A stretch of DNA of 64,000 nt, taken from Balaenoptera acutorostrata. Lineage: Eukaryota; Chordata; Mammalia; Artiodactyla; Balaenopteridae. Where the stretch lies: positions 6,816,016-6,880,015 of the forward strand of contig NC_080070.1 in NCBI RefSeq assembly GCF_949987535.1. The letters are read 5' to 3'. Made by a program: the position numbers and the translations under genes. This document shows positions 45,550 to 58,679 of the stretch, one piece after another (within the stretch, counting starts at the first letter, position 1; every line of letters starts with the position of its first letter). The notes below the pieces were generated by a model, which did no database searches, was not told the origin of the DNA, and worked only from the letters and a program-made list of their open reading frames with translations.

Positions 45550-46795
45550 ATTAAAAAGACAACAAAGTAAACCCCAAGGAAGTAAGAGGAAGGAATTAAT
45601 AAAGACAAAAGCAGAGATGATAGGATAAAGGGAACACAAAGATATAAAAAGGATTCTGATAAATCCCAAAATACCATTTATAGACATTATATCAATTTGA
45701 AAAATCTATGTAAAATGGATGATTTTGCAAGAAAAATAAATTAACAAAACGGACTCAAGAAAAGGTAGAAACCATGTCTATAGAAACAATTAGAAGAGAC
45801 TGAAAAGAAAGCTAAAGTTCAACCTCGAAAATGGGTAACAGGCCCCTGAACCGTACAAAGAGGTTCTACTAAAACTTCACGGGAAGGACTATTCCCAGCT
45901 TACATAAACTGTGACCATGACTAGGGCAGGGGGAGGGGGGAAGCTTACATGTTAACATGACCCAGAATAAGACAAGGGTGGGGTAGGCAGGAAATTATAG
46001 GTTTATCGTTCTTTGAAAGTAGATGCAAAAAACAAACAAGCAAAAACACTGGCAAAGCAAGTTCGGCAGTGTTAAGAGAACAACCTATCCTGGCTTTGCT
46101 GGATCTTCTCCAGGAAAGCGAAGATGACTCAACACAGTTCATGACATTAACCTTTTAAACATTAGAAGCCTTATACTATCTCAATAGATGTGAAAAAGTC
46201 CCATGATAAAACGCAACATCATTTCTGGAGGGAGAGAAGGAAAAGGGAAAGGAGGGAGGGGGAAAGACAAAAGGAAGGAAGGAAGCTCTTAGCAAACTAG
46301 GAACATAAGGAAATTTTCTTAGGTTGACAAAGGAGCTGTATTAGAAACTGCAGCAAATGTTATAACCGAAGGCAAAAGATTAGAAGCCTATTCAAGTTAG
46401 GAACAAGGTGAAAAAAGAAAGATATATATAAATATTGGAAAGGAGAGAACTGTCATTTGCTGATAATTATTAACCTAGAATGTGCATGAGAATCCACTGA
46501 TGAAGTTTTAGAAATAAAAGTTTCAACAAAACTGCCAGATAAAAAACATTAAAATTCATAACTTTTTAAAATGGCAATAAAGTAACTGTAAGTATACCTA
46601 ATATACAAGCAAAACATAAAGAAAACAATTAAACTTTACTGAAGGGATAAAATGTAAATAAAAGAACAGGTACCTCATATTCCTAGATAAGAAGCTCTCC
46701 ATTCCGAAATGTTTCAGTTCAGTGTAATCCTAATTAAGTAAATTATAACATTTACTATATGTGTAAATCACCCAGAAATTCTAAAAATGAGCAAG
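45550..46795 (+). mobile_element. Old L1 ORF2 fragment
   Basis: Diverged ORF2 text, for example 'aataaagacaaaagcagaga', 'gcaaagcaagttcggcagtg' and 'tctcaatagatgtgaaaaag'. Many stops. Purine-rich insertion at about 46225-46290. Confidence 0.7.
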
Positions 46796-46819
46796 GAAGA
46801 ATTTGGCTTATGCAACATT

Positions 46820-47720
46820 AAAAGCTAAAATACTATCACCACACACCCATTAGAATGGCTAAAATCCAAAACACCGACAACACCAAACGCTGACGGGGCT
46901 GTACAGCAACAGGAACTCTCATTCATTGCTGGTGGGAATGCAAAATGTTAAGGCCACTTTGGAAGACAGTTTGTCTGTTTCTTACAAAACTAAAGATACT
47001 CTTACCATACGATCCAACAAATCACTCTCCTACGTATTCACCCAAAGGAGTTGAAAACTTATGTCCACACAAAAACCTGCGCACAGATGTTTATAGCAGC
47101 TTTATTGATAACAGTCAAAACGTGGAAGCATCCAAGAGATGTCCTTCATTGGGTGCATGGATAAACAGTGGTACACCATACAATGGAGTATTATTCAGTG
47201 ATAAAAAGAAATGAGATCTCAAGTCATGAAACGACATGGAGGAAACTTAAATGCATATGACTAAATGAAAGAAGCCAATCTGAAAAGGCTACACACTGTA
47301 TGATTCCAACTATATGACATTCTGGAAAAGGCAAAACTGTGGAGACAGTAAAAAGATCAGTGGTTGCCAGGGGTTGAAGGGTCAGGGGGAAAGGGACGAA
47401 TAGGCAGAGCACAGAGGATTTTTAGGGCAGTGAAACTCCTCTGCCTGATACTGTAACGGTAGGTACAGGACATTAAGCATCTGTCCACAGAATGTACAAC
47501 ACAAGGAGTGGACCCTAATGCAAACTATGGACTTTATTTAATACAAATGTGTTAATAAAGGTTCATCTATTGTAAAAAATGCACCGTTCTAATGCAAAAT
47601 GTTAATAACAGGAGAAACTGTACAGAAGGGTATAGGGCAGTCTTTGTCCTTTCTGCACATTTTCTCTGTAAACCTAATACTTCTCTAAAAAATAAAGTCC
47701 ATTTAATAAAAGTCTTGACT
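46820..47720 (+). mobile_element. Old L1 fragment (ORF2 end and 3' UTR)
   Basis: Has 'ttgctggtgggaatgcaaaa', 'tggataaacagtggtacacc', 'gactaaatgaaagaagccaa' and 'cagtggttgccaggggttga' in L1 order, ending near 'cttctctaaaaaataaagtc'. Confidence 0.85.
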
Positions 47721-48249
47721 GATGCAGTTGTATTGACGTGGCTGTCCCGTAGTGAGCCAGGTGAGGTGAGGCTGTGAGAGTCCCTCCCACCAAAAAAAAA
47801 GAAAAAAAAGCTAAAAACAATCATTAAAAGTGTAGAATACACATAACTGACAGATACATCAAAAGAACAGAAAAGTTTGATATGCGATACAAGGTAGCAT
47901 TCCAAGTCAACAGTGAAAGGCTGGCCTATTCATCAATTTAGGACCGACTAACTCTCCATTTGGGAAAAATATTCAAGTTAGATTTGTAGTTCATACTGTT
48001 TACAAAAATCAGTTCCAGATGGATTTAAGTGCTGGTTTACAAGAAGCAAATACAGTATTAGAAGAATTAGGAGAATTTGTTTAGAATCTAGAGGTAATTG
48101 ATAATCTTCTTAAACAGGATGCAAAACATAAAAACTAAATTTAAAACCCCTGTACGACAAAGGACACTGCATATGAGCGAACTAGAAATGATTGTGCGGG
48201 GCAGCCTTTTCCAACAGAGCTTTCCACAGAGTGAAAACATTTTACATCC

Positions 48250-48425
48250 GAGCTGTCTGATACATGCGGCCTCTAGCCACAGGTGGTTACAGAGCACTTG
48301 GAATGTGCCTAGTACCACCGAGGAACTGAACTTACTTTTTTTAATTTAAATTAATTTAAATCTAAATTTAAATTTAAATAACCATATGTGGCTATTGGCC
48401 ACCTACTGGACAGCACACGTCTAGG
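48250..48425. repeat. Interspersed repeat, family not assigned (copy 2 of 3)
   Basis: Contains 'gcggcctctagccacaggtg' and ends 'tggctattggccacctactg' + GACAGCAC. Its AT-rich middle (48335-48380) is built of TTAAATT repeats. Confidence 0.65.
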
Positions 48426-49220
48426 AGAACATATGTGCAGATATATGACAGACCAAGGATTAATATCCAGAGTATATAAAGGACTCCTATAGACAGGATG
48501 AAAAGAGGTGCACCCTCACTAGTAATCAGCAAAGTGCAAAATAACAGTGTAGCATCTTTTCACCCATCACAGCAGCAAATATTGAAGAGGTTGATAATAT
48601 CCCGACTTCACAATACACATGGAAATTACATAGGAGGGTAAGTACAACACGGATATGCTGGGGGCCTAAACGAATTTAGACTCTCTGAGGACGACTTGAC
48701 AGTGCTTATTAAAATTATAAATGTGTACAATCTTCCACCTCTTCCACCCAGCAATTTCACTCCAGGTGTTTATCCTAAGAAATACATATGAGTCCAAAGA
48801 GGAACGTCTAAGTATATTCACTGAAGTGCTATCTGTAATTAGGAAAAAGGGGGAAAACAACCTAATTACCCGTCAATAATAGTGTAATAAAATTTTCACT
48901 CCCTTCATAATGTGGAATACTATGCAGCAGTTGAAAAGAGCTATATAGGCGAATGTGAAAAGATTTCGAAAACATTTTAAGAGAGAAAAAAAAATTGAAA
49001 ATCAGTATCAGTCGTCTGATCCAACTTATGGAAAATAAAACCATCCCTCTCTGTGTACATACACATGCCCGATCCAGGACGGTTCATGCCAAACCCAAGA
49101 TGGTGGCCACCCTGCAGGTGATATGGACCATAGCAGGATTAGATGGGGAAGTCAAAGGGGACTCACACTTTCTATGTGTTATTTGAATATTCTCATAAAA
49201 ATTCAAACATTATAATTTTT
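48426..49220 (+). mobile_element. Old L1 fragments
   Basis: Phrases such as 'gaccaaggattaatatccag', 'tttatcctaagaaatacata' and 'aatgtggaatactatgcagc' identify the end of L1 ORF2. Strongly decayed. Confidence 0.7.
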
Positions 49221-49224
49221 AAGT

Positions 49225-50015
49225 CTTTAAAATATCTTCGGAAATAAAGAGAAAACCTCCCCTCTAATCCGGTGGCCTTTAGTTTTGAGGCCAAAGAGCT
49301 CTGCTCCACTCCACAGCCTGACTGGCCACATGGGGGCAAAGAAACCGATGTGTTGCCCATGAGGGCGGAGGTGGGAGGGTGGGAGTGTCACAGAAAGCAC
49401 CTGCGAGGGGCCAGCTTTCCACCTGGCGAAACAACGCCGTGAGGCCTCCCCAGATGCTCGGTTGTGAGAGGTCATTTTATCAGGAGTAATAATTTGAAAA
49501 TGAAAGTGGTGATTTAAATTGTGTACTGGCAGGAATCGAAAACCCATGTGTAATGAGTTTCATTGATTCTAAGAATGTTTCCTTAGATGCACTGAATCGT
49601 TGGCCAGCGGAAGTATTTAACAGGGCTAGCTGTCCAAATTGGTGGTCATGTAGTGAATCCAAAATATACTCCAGTCAGCGGGGCACCACTGTCCCCAAGT
49701 GACAGGGCACCCATTAATGCCCCAGAGCGCCACAAAAGCCACCGCCTTTCCCTGATTAAACCTGGCCTTGATATCCAGCACGGTGGCTGGGTTGTATGAG
49801 GAGGCCCTGAAGGCCAGGGGTGGCGCGTGTAGACCTGTGACGTGTGTTGCTGGGACTTCAGTCGTCACGGGCACCTTCCCGTAGGGATCAGGCACTGATA
49901 CAGAGGAAAACAGGCTTCTGCCTGCCTGTTCCAAAGGTACTGGTCCTCAGTCAGCATAAAAAGCATCAGTTTTTATCTAAATGGTTCAGATAAAATAAAA
50001 AGCTGCTGAATGGAG
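49225..50015. other. ZNF775 intronic DNA, unassigned
   Basis: No coding exon recognised on either strand. Confidence 0.45.
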
Positions 50016-50019
50016 AGCT

Positions 50020-50195
50020 ATTGCTTAATGGGTAGTTTCTGACATTATGGGAAAATTCGAGAAATGGATAGTGGTGATGGCTGTACCACAACGTGAATGT
50101 GCTTCATGGCACTGAATTGTACCCTTAAAAATGGTTAAAATGGTAAATTTCATGTTATGTATATTTCACCACAATTAAAGAAAACACATAGAATA
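50020..50195 (+). mobile_element. Old L1 3' end fragment
   Basis: Contains 'gaaatggatagtggtgatgg' and 'aaaatggttaaaatggtaaa', typical of an L1M 3' UTR. Confidence 0.75.
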
Positions 50196-50539
50196 AATAT
50201 AAAGTAAAAGGTACCTGAAAGAGGTAAGCTCCCAATTATCTGAAAGCTCTGGCCTTCCAGAAGAGTCATTCCTTCAGCCTGGCCAGCAGGCGTGGCAGCC
50301 TGTGGAGGCTGAGCTCCCGGGGGCCCCCAGGCCCCAGTGGCTCCAGGGTCCAGGCCAGTGTTTTTCTACCTCTTCCCGAAGCTGAAGCTGCCGTACGGGG
50401 CAGAGAAGGCCCTGGTGGAGCCCATCTCTCACGTCTGAATTAGGATCTCCCTTATGAGTTTATGTAGGCAAAAGGGTCCTTCAGCTGCAATGTTTGGAAC
50501 TGTCTGCCCTAGGTTTTCCTGTAATTACTGTAATGTCAG

Positions 50540-50579
<40 letters not shown>

Positions 50580-50594
50580 ACCCACCCACCCACC
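50540..50594. repeat. (CA)n then (CCCA)n microsatellite
   Basis: About 18 CA units followed by four to five CCCA units. Confidence 0.97.
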
Positions 50595-51368
50595 TCGAGT
50601 GCTCTCAGCGTTCAAAGCGACAGCCCAGGGCAGGGGTTGGGGGGGACTGGGAAGTGGGGTGGCCGAACTCACTGCCGTCTGTGTCAGGACCCAGCCCCAG
50701 AACAGTGTGGCGTCCATATATCATACTGCCTCCTTTGAGCTGGTGTTTTGTTTCTTTTTTATCCAATTGCCTGATTTTTGTCTCATCTTAGTTCCACTGC
50801 AGTGATTGTCCTGGGAGGGCGGGGGCTCTGGGGTCTACGGGGCAACTCCCCTGGAAGGGGTGGGACGTAAAGAAACCTGGTGACTGCTGAGCGAGGGGCA
50901 GAGTTCCTGGGCCTGGGCCGGTCCCCTCTCCCGGGGCCAGAGCCACCGTGCAGCCCAGCTACACCCAGAACAGCGCCTGCCACAGAGGCTGAGAGTGGGT
51001 CTCAGACCAGGGGCTGCTGCATCCCAGGAGCGGGAAGCGGGCGGCTGGGGAGGGGTCTCCACAGGGCACTTCCCACTCTCAGCGGCGCCTGCCCCCTGCC
51101 CGGGAGACACCAGCACTAACTGCTGTGTTTCCTCACCACCGGCTCCAAGTGCATCAGCTGACACAGACCGTGAACTGTGTGACCCCGGGAAGCTTAATGG
51201 ACCGAACTGGAGACACTCTCCTGCCCAACCAACAGCGGGGCTTGTTGCGGCCACGTGTCCTCCCCAGAGCGCTGGCTTTCGGTGTGTGATCAGCGCCAAC
51301 ACCAAGCACTCCCTGATCTAGCGCTTGACAGACACCTGATCTTCCCCCAGCGGATTTCTGCATGGGGG

Positions 51369-51400
51369 TGGGGTGTGTGTGTGTGTGTGTGTGTGTGTGT
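51369..51400. repeat. (GT)n microsatellite
   Basis: About 15 GT units upstream (minus-strand downstream) of ZNF775 exon 2. Confidence 0.95.
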
Positions 51401-51615
51401 CCGTGTCCCTGCCTGGCAAGCACAGGCTGGGCTTTGTCAGTTCTTAGCCCCGCCCCCATCTGTGTTTGCTCCATCCTTGGACGTGACCTCAGTGTCCTGG
51501 TCCCACCGTATGGTTCTACAGGCCACCAGCAACTCCTGCTCAGCTACAGAGGGACGGGGACGACGGGGCTGGGGAGGGGGCCGTGGTGGGCTCCCACCTG
51601 CCCCTCTTCTCTTAC

Positions 51616-51649
51616 CTGTGCTGCTGTCACCAGCCAGGCCACTCTCCAT
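51616..51649 (-). CDS. ZNF775: ZNF775 start-codon exon
   Basis: The exon spans 51616-51696 with acceptor CTCACCCACAG (AG at 51697-51698) and donor CAG|GTAAGAG (GT at 51614-51615). The ATG at 51647-51649 has a strong context (G at -3 and +4) and encodes MESGLAGDSST, with one base carried over to join the exon at 44205 in phase (Gly12-Asp13). Together the parts make 1,554 nt, or 517 codons plus stop. An earlier, out-of-frame ATG with a weaker context (51667-51669) opens a 23-codon frame across the junction that ends after the true start. Confidence 0.88.
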
Positions 51650-51699
51650 CCCCGGAGGCCCCTCGGCATCAGCACGGCGGCTCCCGGCCCGGCCGTCTG

Positions 51700-51845
51700 T
51701 GGGTGAGATGGGAGCAAAGGAAAGAGAGTTGGCCTGTGGGACAAGGACGAATGCCACTCACAGGAGGCAGTCCCTCTTTTCAAAAGCTTTTCTATGACCT
51801 CTGTCGAAATGAGCAGGATTTTTTTTAAAAGCACATATACCTGCT
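51700..51845. other. ZNF775 intron upstream of exon 2
   Basis: Nothing recognised apart from the exon 2 acceptor region. Confidence 0.5.
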
Positions 51846-51849
51846 AGGC

Positions 51850-51995
51850 AGGTAAAATGTGTATAATTCCCATTTTATGAAGAATAAACTGAGGCCAGAG
51901 AGGGCTGCTGACATGCCCCAAGTCACAGAGGTGGCCGAACGGCAGAGCTGGGCAAGGTCCCCGGGCTTCTAACTCCCAGACTAGAGCCTCATGCC
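51850..51995 (+). repeat. MIR element
   Basis: Core 'cccattttatgaagaataaa', 'ctgaggccagagagggctg' and 'ccccaagtcacagaggtgg'. Confidence 0.88.
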
Positions 51996-52369
51996 CACAC
52001 TCTCATCATCTGCGGGGTGAGGTGTGAAGGATGCCACAAGAGAGAACCAGGAAACTCAAATAAGTTGAGAGACACCCCCTACCCTGCAACGTGGTCATGA
52101 GGACACCCTGGAGGGAAGAACCGTCCCTCCAAAATCGCCAGCCCCCCATCTCTCAAAGCCCCCGTCCATGTTCCAGTGCAAACCCTTCTGGGGCCTCACA
52201 GCCACCGCCCACCCCCGGGCAAGAACACACGTGGCCAACCTGGGTCCTAGGGACCTGATCCCTCATCCACCAATCTGGGGCTCATCTTTTTTTACTCTTC
52301 AGTCTTTTGAACATCTCCCGACTGGCTCATTTGGTGCCTGGAACGTGATCGGGACGGGCCCTGCTGCTC

Positions 52370-52570
52370 TGAGCCCTTGGCGCGGCCCCTGCCCCTTCCA
52401 GGCCCCAGCCTAAATGTCACCTCCTCCGAGTGGCCCTCTCTGGCAACCCCGTGTAAAGTCACAACCCTAACCCCAGCTCCCATTCCTCCCTGACACTTTT
52501 CACCACGGGACAGGATATTTACTTTTCTGCTTATTCCCCGACAGGAATGGAGGACAGGACTTCCCGGGCT
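52370..52570 (+). repeat. L2 LINE fragment
   Basis: Phrases 'aatgtcacctcctccgagtg' and 'gccctctctggcaacccc' with 'ttacttttctgcttattcc'. Confidence 0.75.
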
Positions 52571-52579
52571 CACTGCCGA

Positions 52580-55500
52580 GTGCCAGGGTCCGGGACAGAG
52601 CCCGCACGTGGAGGGCACCAAAGAGCCGTGTGTGGCACCAACGTGCTGCTGGTTACGTGCGCCCAGAGATGTGGCAGCTGCACGTGGTGCTGCGGGCGGC
52701 CCCCCCCCCTGAGGACGGGGATCTCGTTTCCTCCGCCTGTACCCCGACCCCCTGCACTCCCAACAGGCCCCAGCCTCTGCCCCACGAGACGGGAGGCTGG
52801 GCTCACGCTGCAGGACCAGGAACCTCTGCTCGGCCACCGCTCGGGCTCGGGGAACCCAGCCTCCCCTTGCTCCACACCTCGGGCCCCGGAGAGCCTCCCA
52901 GAAACCCCATTCTAAGGGTCTCCCCGCTTCCTTCTCCCAGGTCCCTTTCCAGCGGCTACTCCGGGGACAGGGACCCAGGCTGGAGATGTGGACCCTGCCC
53001 GGAGAGGTGGGGGGCAGGGGTGTCAGGGAGATACGAATCTGAGAAATAGAAAACTCACCCTCCCTGGGGCAGAAAGGGAAAGAGAACCCTCCCCTTTCTT
53101 TCAGAGTATTTTCTTTAGAGAACTTCTGATTGAAAGTTCTTTCTCTGCCCCTTTGAGGTGTATATAAATCTTTTTAAAGCTCACTAAGCCTCGTGCCGGC
53201 TTTACAACCCAGGACCGTCTTTCTCCAGGACCTGGGAGCCATCTCTCCGAAATGCAAACATCAAGGAAACAGCGGCCAGTGTCCCCTGCCCGTGGGAGGT
53301 GGGAGCCTGACTCTCCAGCAGCGCCGGGCTCCGGGCTGCAAACCTCCTTCTGTCATCAAGATACAAGCAGTGGATGTTTCCTTTGCACAAAGGCAATTAG
53401 CTGTCACGCGTGGCCACCCAATTCCAGGCGAATTTAGGGTGAACCCTGTGTGACAAATGGTGCCGTCAAGTCCTCTTACCCGAGGACTGGCTATGCTTTC
53501 CCTGGAGAACACGTGTGCAGTGGGGTTGCCCGTGCTGGACTGTGTAACAGGTGAGATTTCTGTCTATAGTCTCTTAGCAAATTGCCTGTGATGTGCACCA
53601 CATTCCAGTCTAATGCTTATTCAGTTAAAAACGTGTTTTCTTTCTCTCCTACTTTTGCGGGGAGTTTTTCTGAGTTGGCAGGAGATTTGGTTTTTAATTC
53701 TATTTCCCCAAAAGGGGTCTGTTACGCACTCCTGCTGTGGGTTACTATAGACACTGAAACCTGCCTGTGGTGCAGAGAAAAGGGGGCCACAAATGAGGGC
53801 AGGAGAAGGCCCCCCTCGGGGCCCCTGATGGATGCCAGTGCTCCTGCCTTAGCACCACATTTTCCTTCCAGGTCACTCTGCATCCCAGGCCATGGGGTAG
53901 CCTCTCACCAACTGGAGAGTTAATGTCTGCCTAAGGAGACTCAGAGGACTGGTGAACAAAGAGGCCACTCTGATATGGGGAATCTCAGACAGGGGGGTGG
54001 AGGCTTGGGCCACAATTCAGGGCGAGGACAGCGGGTGGGACTTGGGCTCATTCACAAAACCCCTACACAACACAACTGAAACCCCTTAAGCCAAATCAAA
54101 TCAGTCCTACTTGATCCATTCTGTCTTAAGAGGTATTACGAACTCAAAATCGCCTCAGGTGGCAGAAGGGCTTCAATTCTTGGTGACCAATTCACAAGGA
54201 GTCACTGAGCTGCACCAGAGCTCATGGTCCGAGAAAGAACAGAAGTCGAAATGGAAAGAAGGGACCCTCATGGGCCCGAGGGGAAGAAGGAAGAAAGGAG
54301 AGGGCAGGGGACAGGAGGAGAGGCACAGAGGACAGGAACAGGGGGCAGGGGCTATGTCTTGGGGGCCCATCTCCACCTGTGTGCTCAGGTGGGATGTGTC
54401 TGGAAAACAGGCCAACAGGTGTCCTCAGACAAACCCCTGAGACAAGCCGAACGGCAGAAGGTCCCTGCATGTGGCAGCGTCTTTCCAGGCCGGCCAGGCC
54501 CCCGCACACCCCACCCTGATGCACCGCACTGCACACCTCTTCTCGCCCCACCAGACACATCACTCAGCTGACTGGAGAGAGAGATGCCCAGGGACACGGC
54601 GAGCAGGCCGCCCAGCAGAAGACCCCGGCCAGAAAACAGGAGGCAACGGGGGCCGATCCCCATCCACCAACACCCACACCAAGTCCCTAAGGCCCACCTG
54701 GTCTATCACCCAGCTCCCCGACCCCAAGCTCTGATGACCTTTCCCCTCCCTGCCCAGCAGGTCCCGTGGAGGGCGGGACACACGCAGGGGGTGGGTCTCA
54801 GGACAGGGCCCCAGTCACCTCCTCCTTCCCAGCCCCTGGCTCTGAGTCAGGCCGCAGTTGGGATGAGAGCCCCTTGACGGGGAGGCTTTGCGGGACAGCT
54901 GCCATGACAACTGCCGCGTCACACAAAGCGGGACTGTGGCCTGGGGCAGGTGCTGAGGTCTGGGGGCAGGGAAGGTAACAAAGGGGCTTTGATCTTAGCA
55001 GAAATTTGGGGGGAAGGCAGACAGCAGCTGGGGGTGGACGAAGGCCACGGGCCAGGAGAGGCGGTGCAGGGACACGTCTGGGTCACTCCGCATCCTCCGG
55101 ATCTCAGGGCCCTGGACCTTTTCCACCAGCCAAGTACATCTCTCTTCACAGACTCAGGCCCCACATGGGGAAGAAGGCGATGGCACCTCATGTGTCCTCT
55201 GTCACCAGTGGAGCGGGGACCGGCCACGTGCCCTCCACCAGTAGCTCAGGCTTTGAGGGATGCATCTCCCAAACTCCAGCCGAAGGCCCAGCTCACAGGC
55301 CCTGCTCAGCTAGGAGCCCCACCCAGGGCGACACCATCTGCCACCGTTCACCTATGCGCACAGGAGGCAGTCTTCCCAAGGTACCCTCCCCATCAAGCTG
55401 ACCGCCCTCACACCAGTAGGTCAAGTCCCCCGGGGAGCAGCCCAGGCCAGCGTTTGGAAGGGGATGGGCGAGGGCCCGCAGGCTCCAGCTAGCCCTCCCC

Positions 55501-55685
55501 CTGAGGGCGTGCTCTCGGAGTCCTCCGGGGGGACGCAGGCTCTGTCTGTCCTTCCCTCATTCACTGAGTGGGCAGGGGCTTCCCTGGTCACCTCGGTATT
55601 GACTTGGCTCTGGAAAGAAAAAGGGGGTGACCAGCCAAGACTCGGTAGGGACAGGGAGACCGACTGTGAACCAGGCACTCAGCAA
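52580..55685. other. ZNF775 intronic DNA, unassigned
   Basis: GC-moderate, largely unique sequence. No spliced coding exon could be supported; open frames here are short and featureless. Confidence 0.45.
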
Positions 55686-55689
55686 GCAC

Positions 55690-55830
55690 CGCCCACTTCA
55701 TCCTAAGGAGCCACGGCTCAGAGACGTTAAGCAGTTTGCTCAAGGTCACACAGCTAGGAAGTGCTGGAGCCAGGACCGAACGAACTGGGGTGGGCCTGCC
55801 CCAGCCAGAGCTCCTGCTCCTGGACCCTGC
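55690..55830 (+). repeat. MIR element
   Basis: Core 'cacggctcagagacgttaag', 'ttgctcaaggtcacacagct' and 'aggaagtgctggagccagga'. Confidence 0.92.
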
Positions 55831-55924
55831 TGCCCCTAAGAGAAGGTGCAGAGTGTACCAAACCTTAAGCCACCAGGGCCTCCTTTTCAGGAGTCTGGCC
55901 TCTAGACCCACACGTTGGTTATTT

Positions 55925-56090
55925 AAGTGTGTATAAGTTAAGTTTAAAATTCAGTTTCTCATTCACACTGGCCCACGCTTCAAGTGTTCAACAGTCACAC
56001 GTGGCTAGAGCTACCATAACATCCAGCAGAAAAGAAGATTTCCAGGTTCACGAAGTTCTGCTGGGCGACATGGCTCTAGATATAAAGCTC
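55925..56090. repeat. Interspersed repeat, family not assigned (copy 3 of 3)
   Basis: Contains 'gttcaacagtcacacgtggc' + TAGAGCTACC and ends 'gttctgctgggcgacatggc' + TCTAGATAT, matching the other two copies. Confidence 0.6.
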
Positions 56091-56329
56091 CAGGATGGCG
56101 GTGGCCCTGCCTGCCCGGGCCTGAGACGCAGAAGGTGCTCAGCTTATACTGGATGAATGAATAAATGAATGAACGAATGAAAGAAATGGGAGGACTGAAG
56201 ACGGGGCCCCTGTGGCCCCAGTGCTTCATCACCAACAACAAATACCTCAGGACAGGTTAATGATGTCCCTGGCCTGGGAAATGGATTTCAGTTAATATCA
56301 GTGGATGTTTCATTTAAAATATACCATCA

Positions 56330-56600
56330 TAGGTGGTTGCCAAGGGGGAGGGGGTTGGGGGAGGGATGGAGTGGGAGGTCGGGGTTAGCAGATGTAAGCT
56401 TTTATATATAAATGGATAAACAACAAGGTCCTACTGTAGAGCACAGGGAAGTATATTCAATAACCTGTGATAAACCATAATGGAAAAGAATATTAAAAAA
56501 AAGAATGTATACATGTATAACTGAATCACTTTGTTGTACAGCAGAAATTAACACAACATTGTGAATCAACTATACTTCAATAAAAAATATTGATAAAATA
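56330..56600 (+). mobile_element. L1 3' UTR fragment
   Basis: From 'ggtggttgccaagggggagg' to 'gtgaatcaactatacttcaa' with an A-rich end. Confidence 0.93.
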
Positions 56601-56604
56601 CAGT

Positions 56605-58675
56605 CATAGGCATACGAGAAGAAACTGATCTAAACACTAAACGCACACAAACACATCCAGAGACGATCATATCTAACATCCAAGGCAGCTAAGTACACAA
56701 ACGTTCAAAGATGCAAAAATACAGAGATACTCATACACATGAGAATACCTGCAAAATTGCATATGCAAAGTACAGAGAGACTGAAATATTAAAAAATCCA
56801 CCGCTACACCTACAGATCCAGAGACACAAGTGTGCCAACGTGAACCGCACGAGCACAAATCACTCCCCTTCCACACTGGAGAAAACAGCCATGTGACCCC
56901 CTGCTGACACAAGTGTCCTCACAAGCCATGACCATCCCTCCAGGTCCATTGCTCCAAGGAACAGAACTCAGGGGTGATGCAGCCACCGGGAGAGGAAGCG
57001 ACAGCGGGTGATGGGAACAGTCACTGTTGGGGTACCGGTGGGGTAAGCTGAGGACAGGGGGGCGGCGTGAGGCAGCAGCGCTGCAGCTGGAGGGGCACGG
57101 AAAGCCCTAGAAAGAGGACAAGGCTCTGCCCGGCAGGCCACGCTGCAGGGGTCTGGCCAGGAGGAGGCGGCAGGCCGTTCCCCTCTCCCCCGGGAACCTG
57201 AGCCCCGCAGGGCTGGCTCCTCGGCCGAGTCGGCCCCACTCGCATTGGCTGCCCCTCTCCTCAGGCCCATGCACGCCTGGACCCGGAATCAGGGGCCCTG
57301 AGTTCCAGCCCACCTGCCCTTGGCAAATCACTTCACCTCTAGGCCTAGGTTCCCAATGGCAAAGGTGACTGAAAGCGCCTGCTCCGGGGGTGGGGGGGGA
57401 GGCTTGCTGTGAGCATCAGGTTGGGGGAAACACTAGACTTTCTAAACGGTCTGGTATTTTCTCTCATTCTCGTGGCCTGAGAACAATCCACACCCGGAGG
57501 TTCTGAGCCCTCTCTCCAAACACCCCACGGCCAGCTCACTCCTCCTAAACCGTTACCCTTCAAGCTGCTTCAGAATCTCTGGAGGCCCCCGGCGCCCACA
57601 CAGGAACCCCAAACTTTGCTCAGCAACGGGAGCTGGCCTCGCAGAGGAACCGGGCGTGGACAGCTGTCACGGTCAGGGCTCCCTGCAGAGCAGCTCCAGG
57701 TACCGCCTCTCCCGGGAGATGGAGACTGGCTGGGGAGGAGGGCCTCCTGCGGTCCAGGCTGTGGGGCGGGGGTAAGGAGAGCAGGGCCGGGGCTGGGCCC
57801 TGAGCGCCAGGCGGGGGGCTGGACTACAGAGCCGTGGACGCTTCTGCCGGCTCAGCTCAGGCGAGCCCCACGGCCTCACACCCCGACTTTGCTGCGGGGA
57901 GGAGCTGGTGTAGCCTCTGTCTCCCAGGACTGATCGCCCAGCCTCCAGGCCCTCTCCCAAAGCCAGTCCTATGCGAGCCACTCCTGCGCGAGGCCTGGTC
58001 CCTGGGCTTGTGCTCTGGCTGATCTCTGGATAATCAGCGCTCTCTCCAGGCATCGGTCCCCCATCCCTGCACCCACCAGACTTCACACCTTCCTCTCCTC
58101 CAGCGTTTCTGACCAAGGAGGACACGCAAACCATCCCCAACAAGTGGCTTTAAAATGGTATTGGAAAGGCAGGGCAACTGCTCTTCCCACCTTCTATGGC
58201 CCGGTGCCCGAGGACAGACAGGCAGGCCGAGGTCCTAGCCCAGACCAGGTGAGCGTCACCTCCACCCACCACCTAGAAGCCTGCCTCCACCCCACATCCC
58301 AGCATAAGGCATGCCCGGCAACCTTCTACAACTCCCAGGACAATCCCCGAGCCCCTCCAGGGCCCCCACCCCATCCTTCTCTCCCATCCACCTCCCTGCT
58401 CCTCCCTCGTTCCTCTCCGACTTCCCGGCTCTACTCACTACCAGATCAGGTGTCCCCATGCACCCTCACTGTTACCTCTTCCAAGCCCTCCCCCCGTCCT
58501 CCCCCTTCTCCCCATCCCCGCCTTCCTACTCCAGCATCTTCAGACCTCAGCCTCCCAAACACTGTGGTCCTCAGTCCCAGGAGAGGGGACAGCGGTGGGG
58601 AGCAAGAGGGCGGGGCAGGCCATCGTCCCACAGAAAGACCACACGTAGCAGCAGGAGCCCAGGACAGGGAGGCCA
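56605..58675. other. ZNF775 intronic DNA, unassigned
   Basis: Mostly unique. A MIR-like antisense stretch is at about 57300-57380 ('caaatcacttcacctctagg'). Confidence 0.45.
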
Positions 58676-58679
58676 GAGA

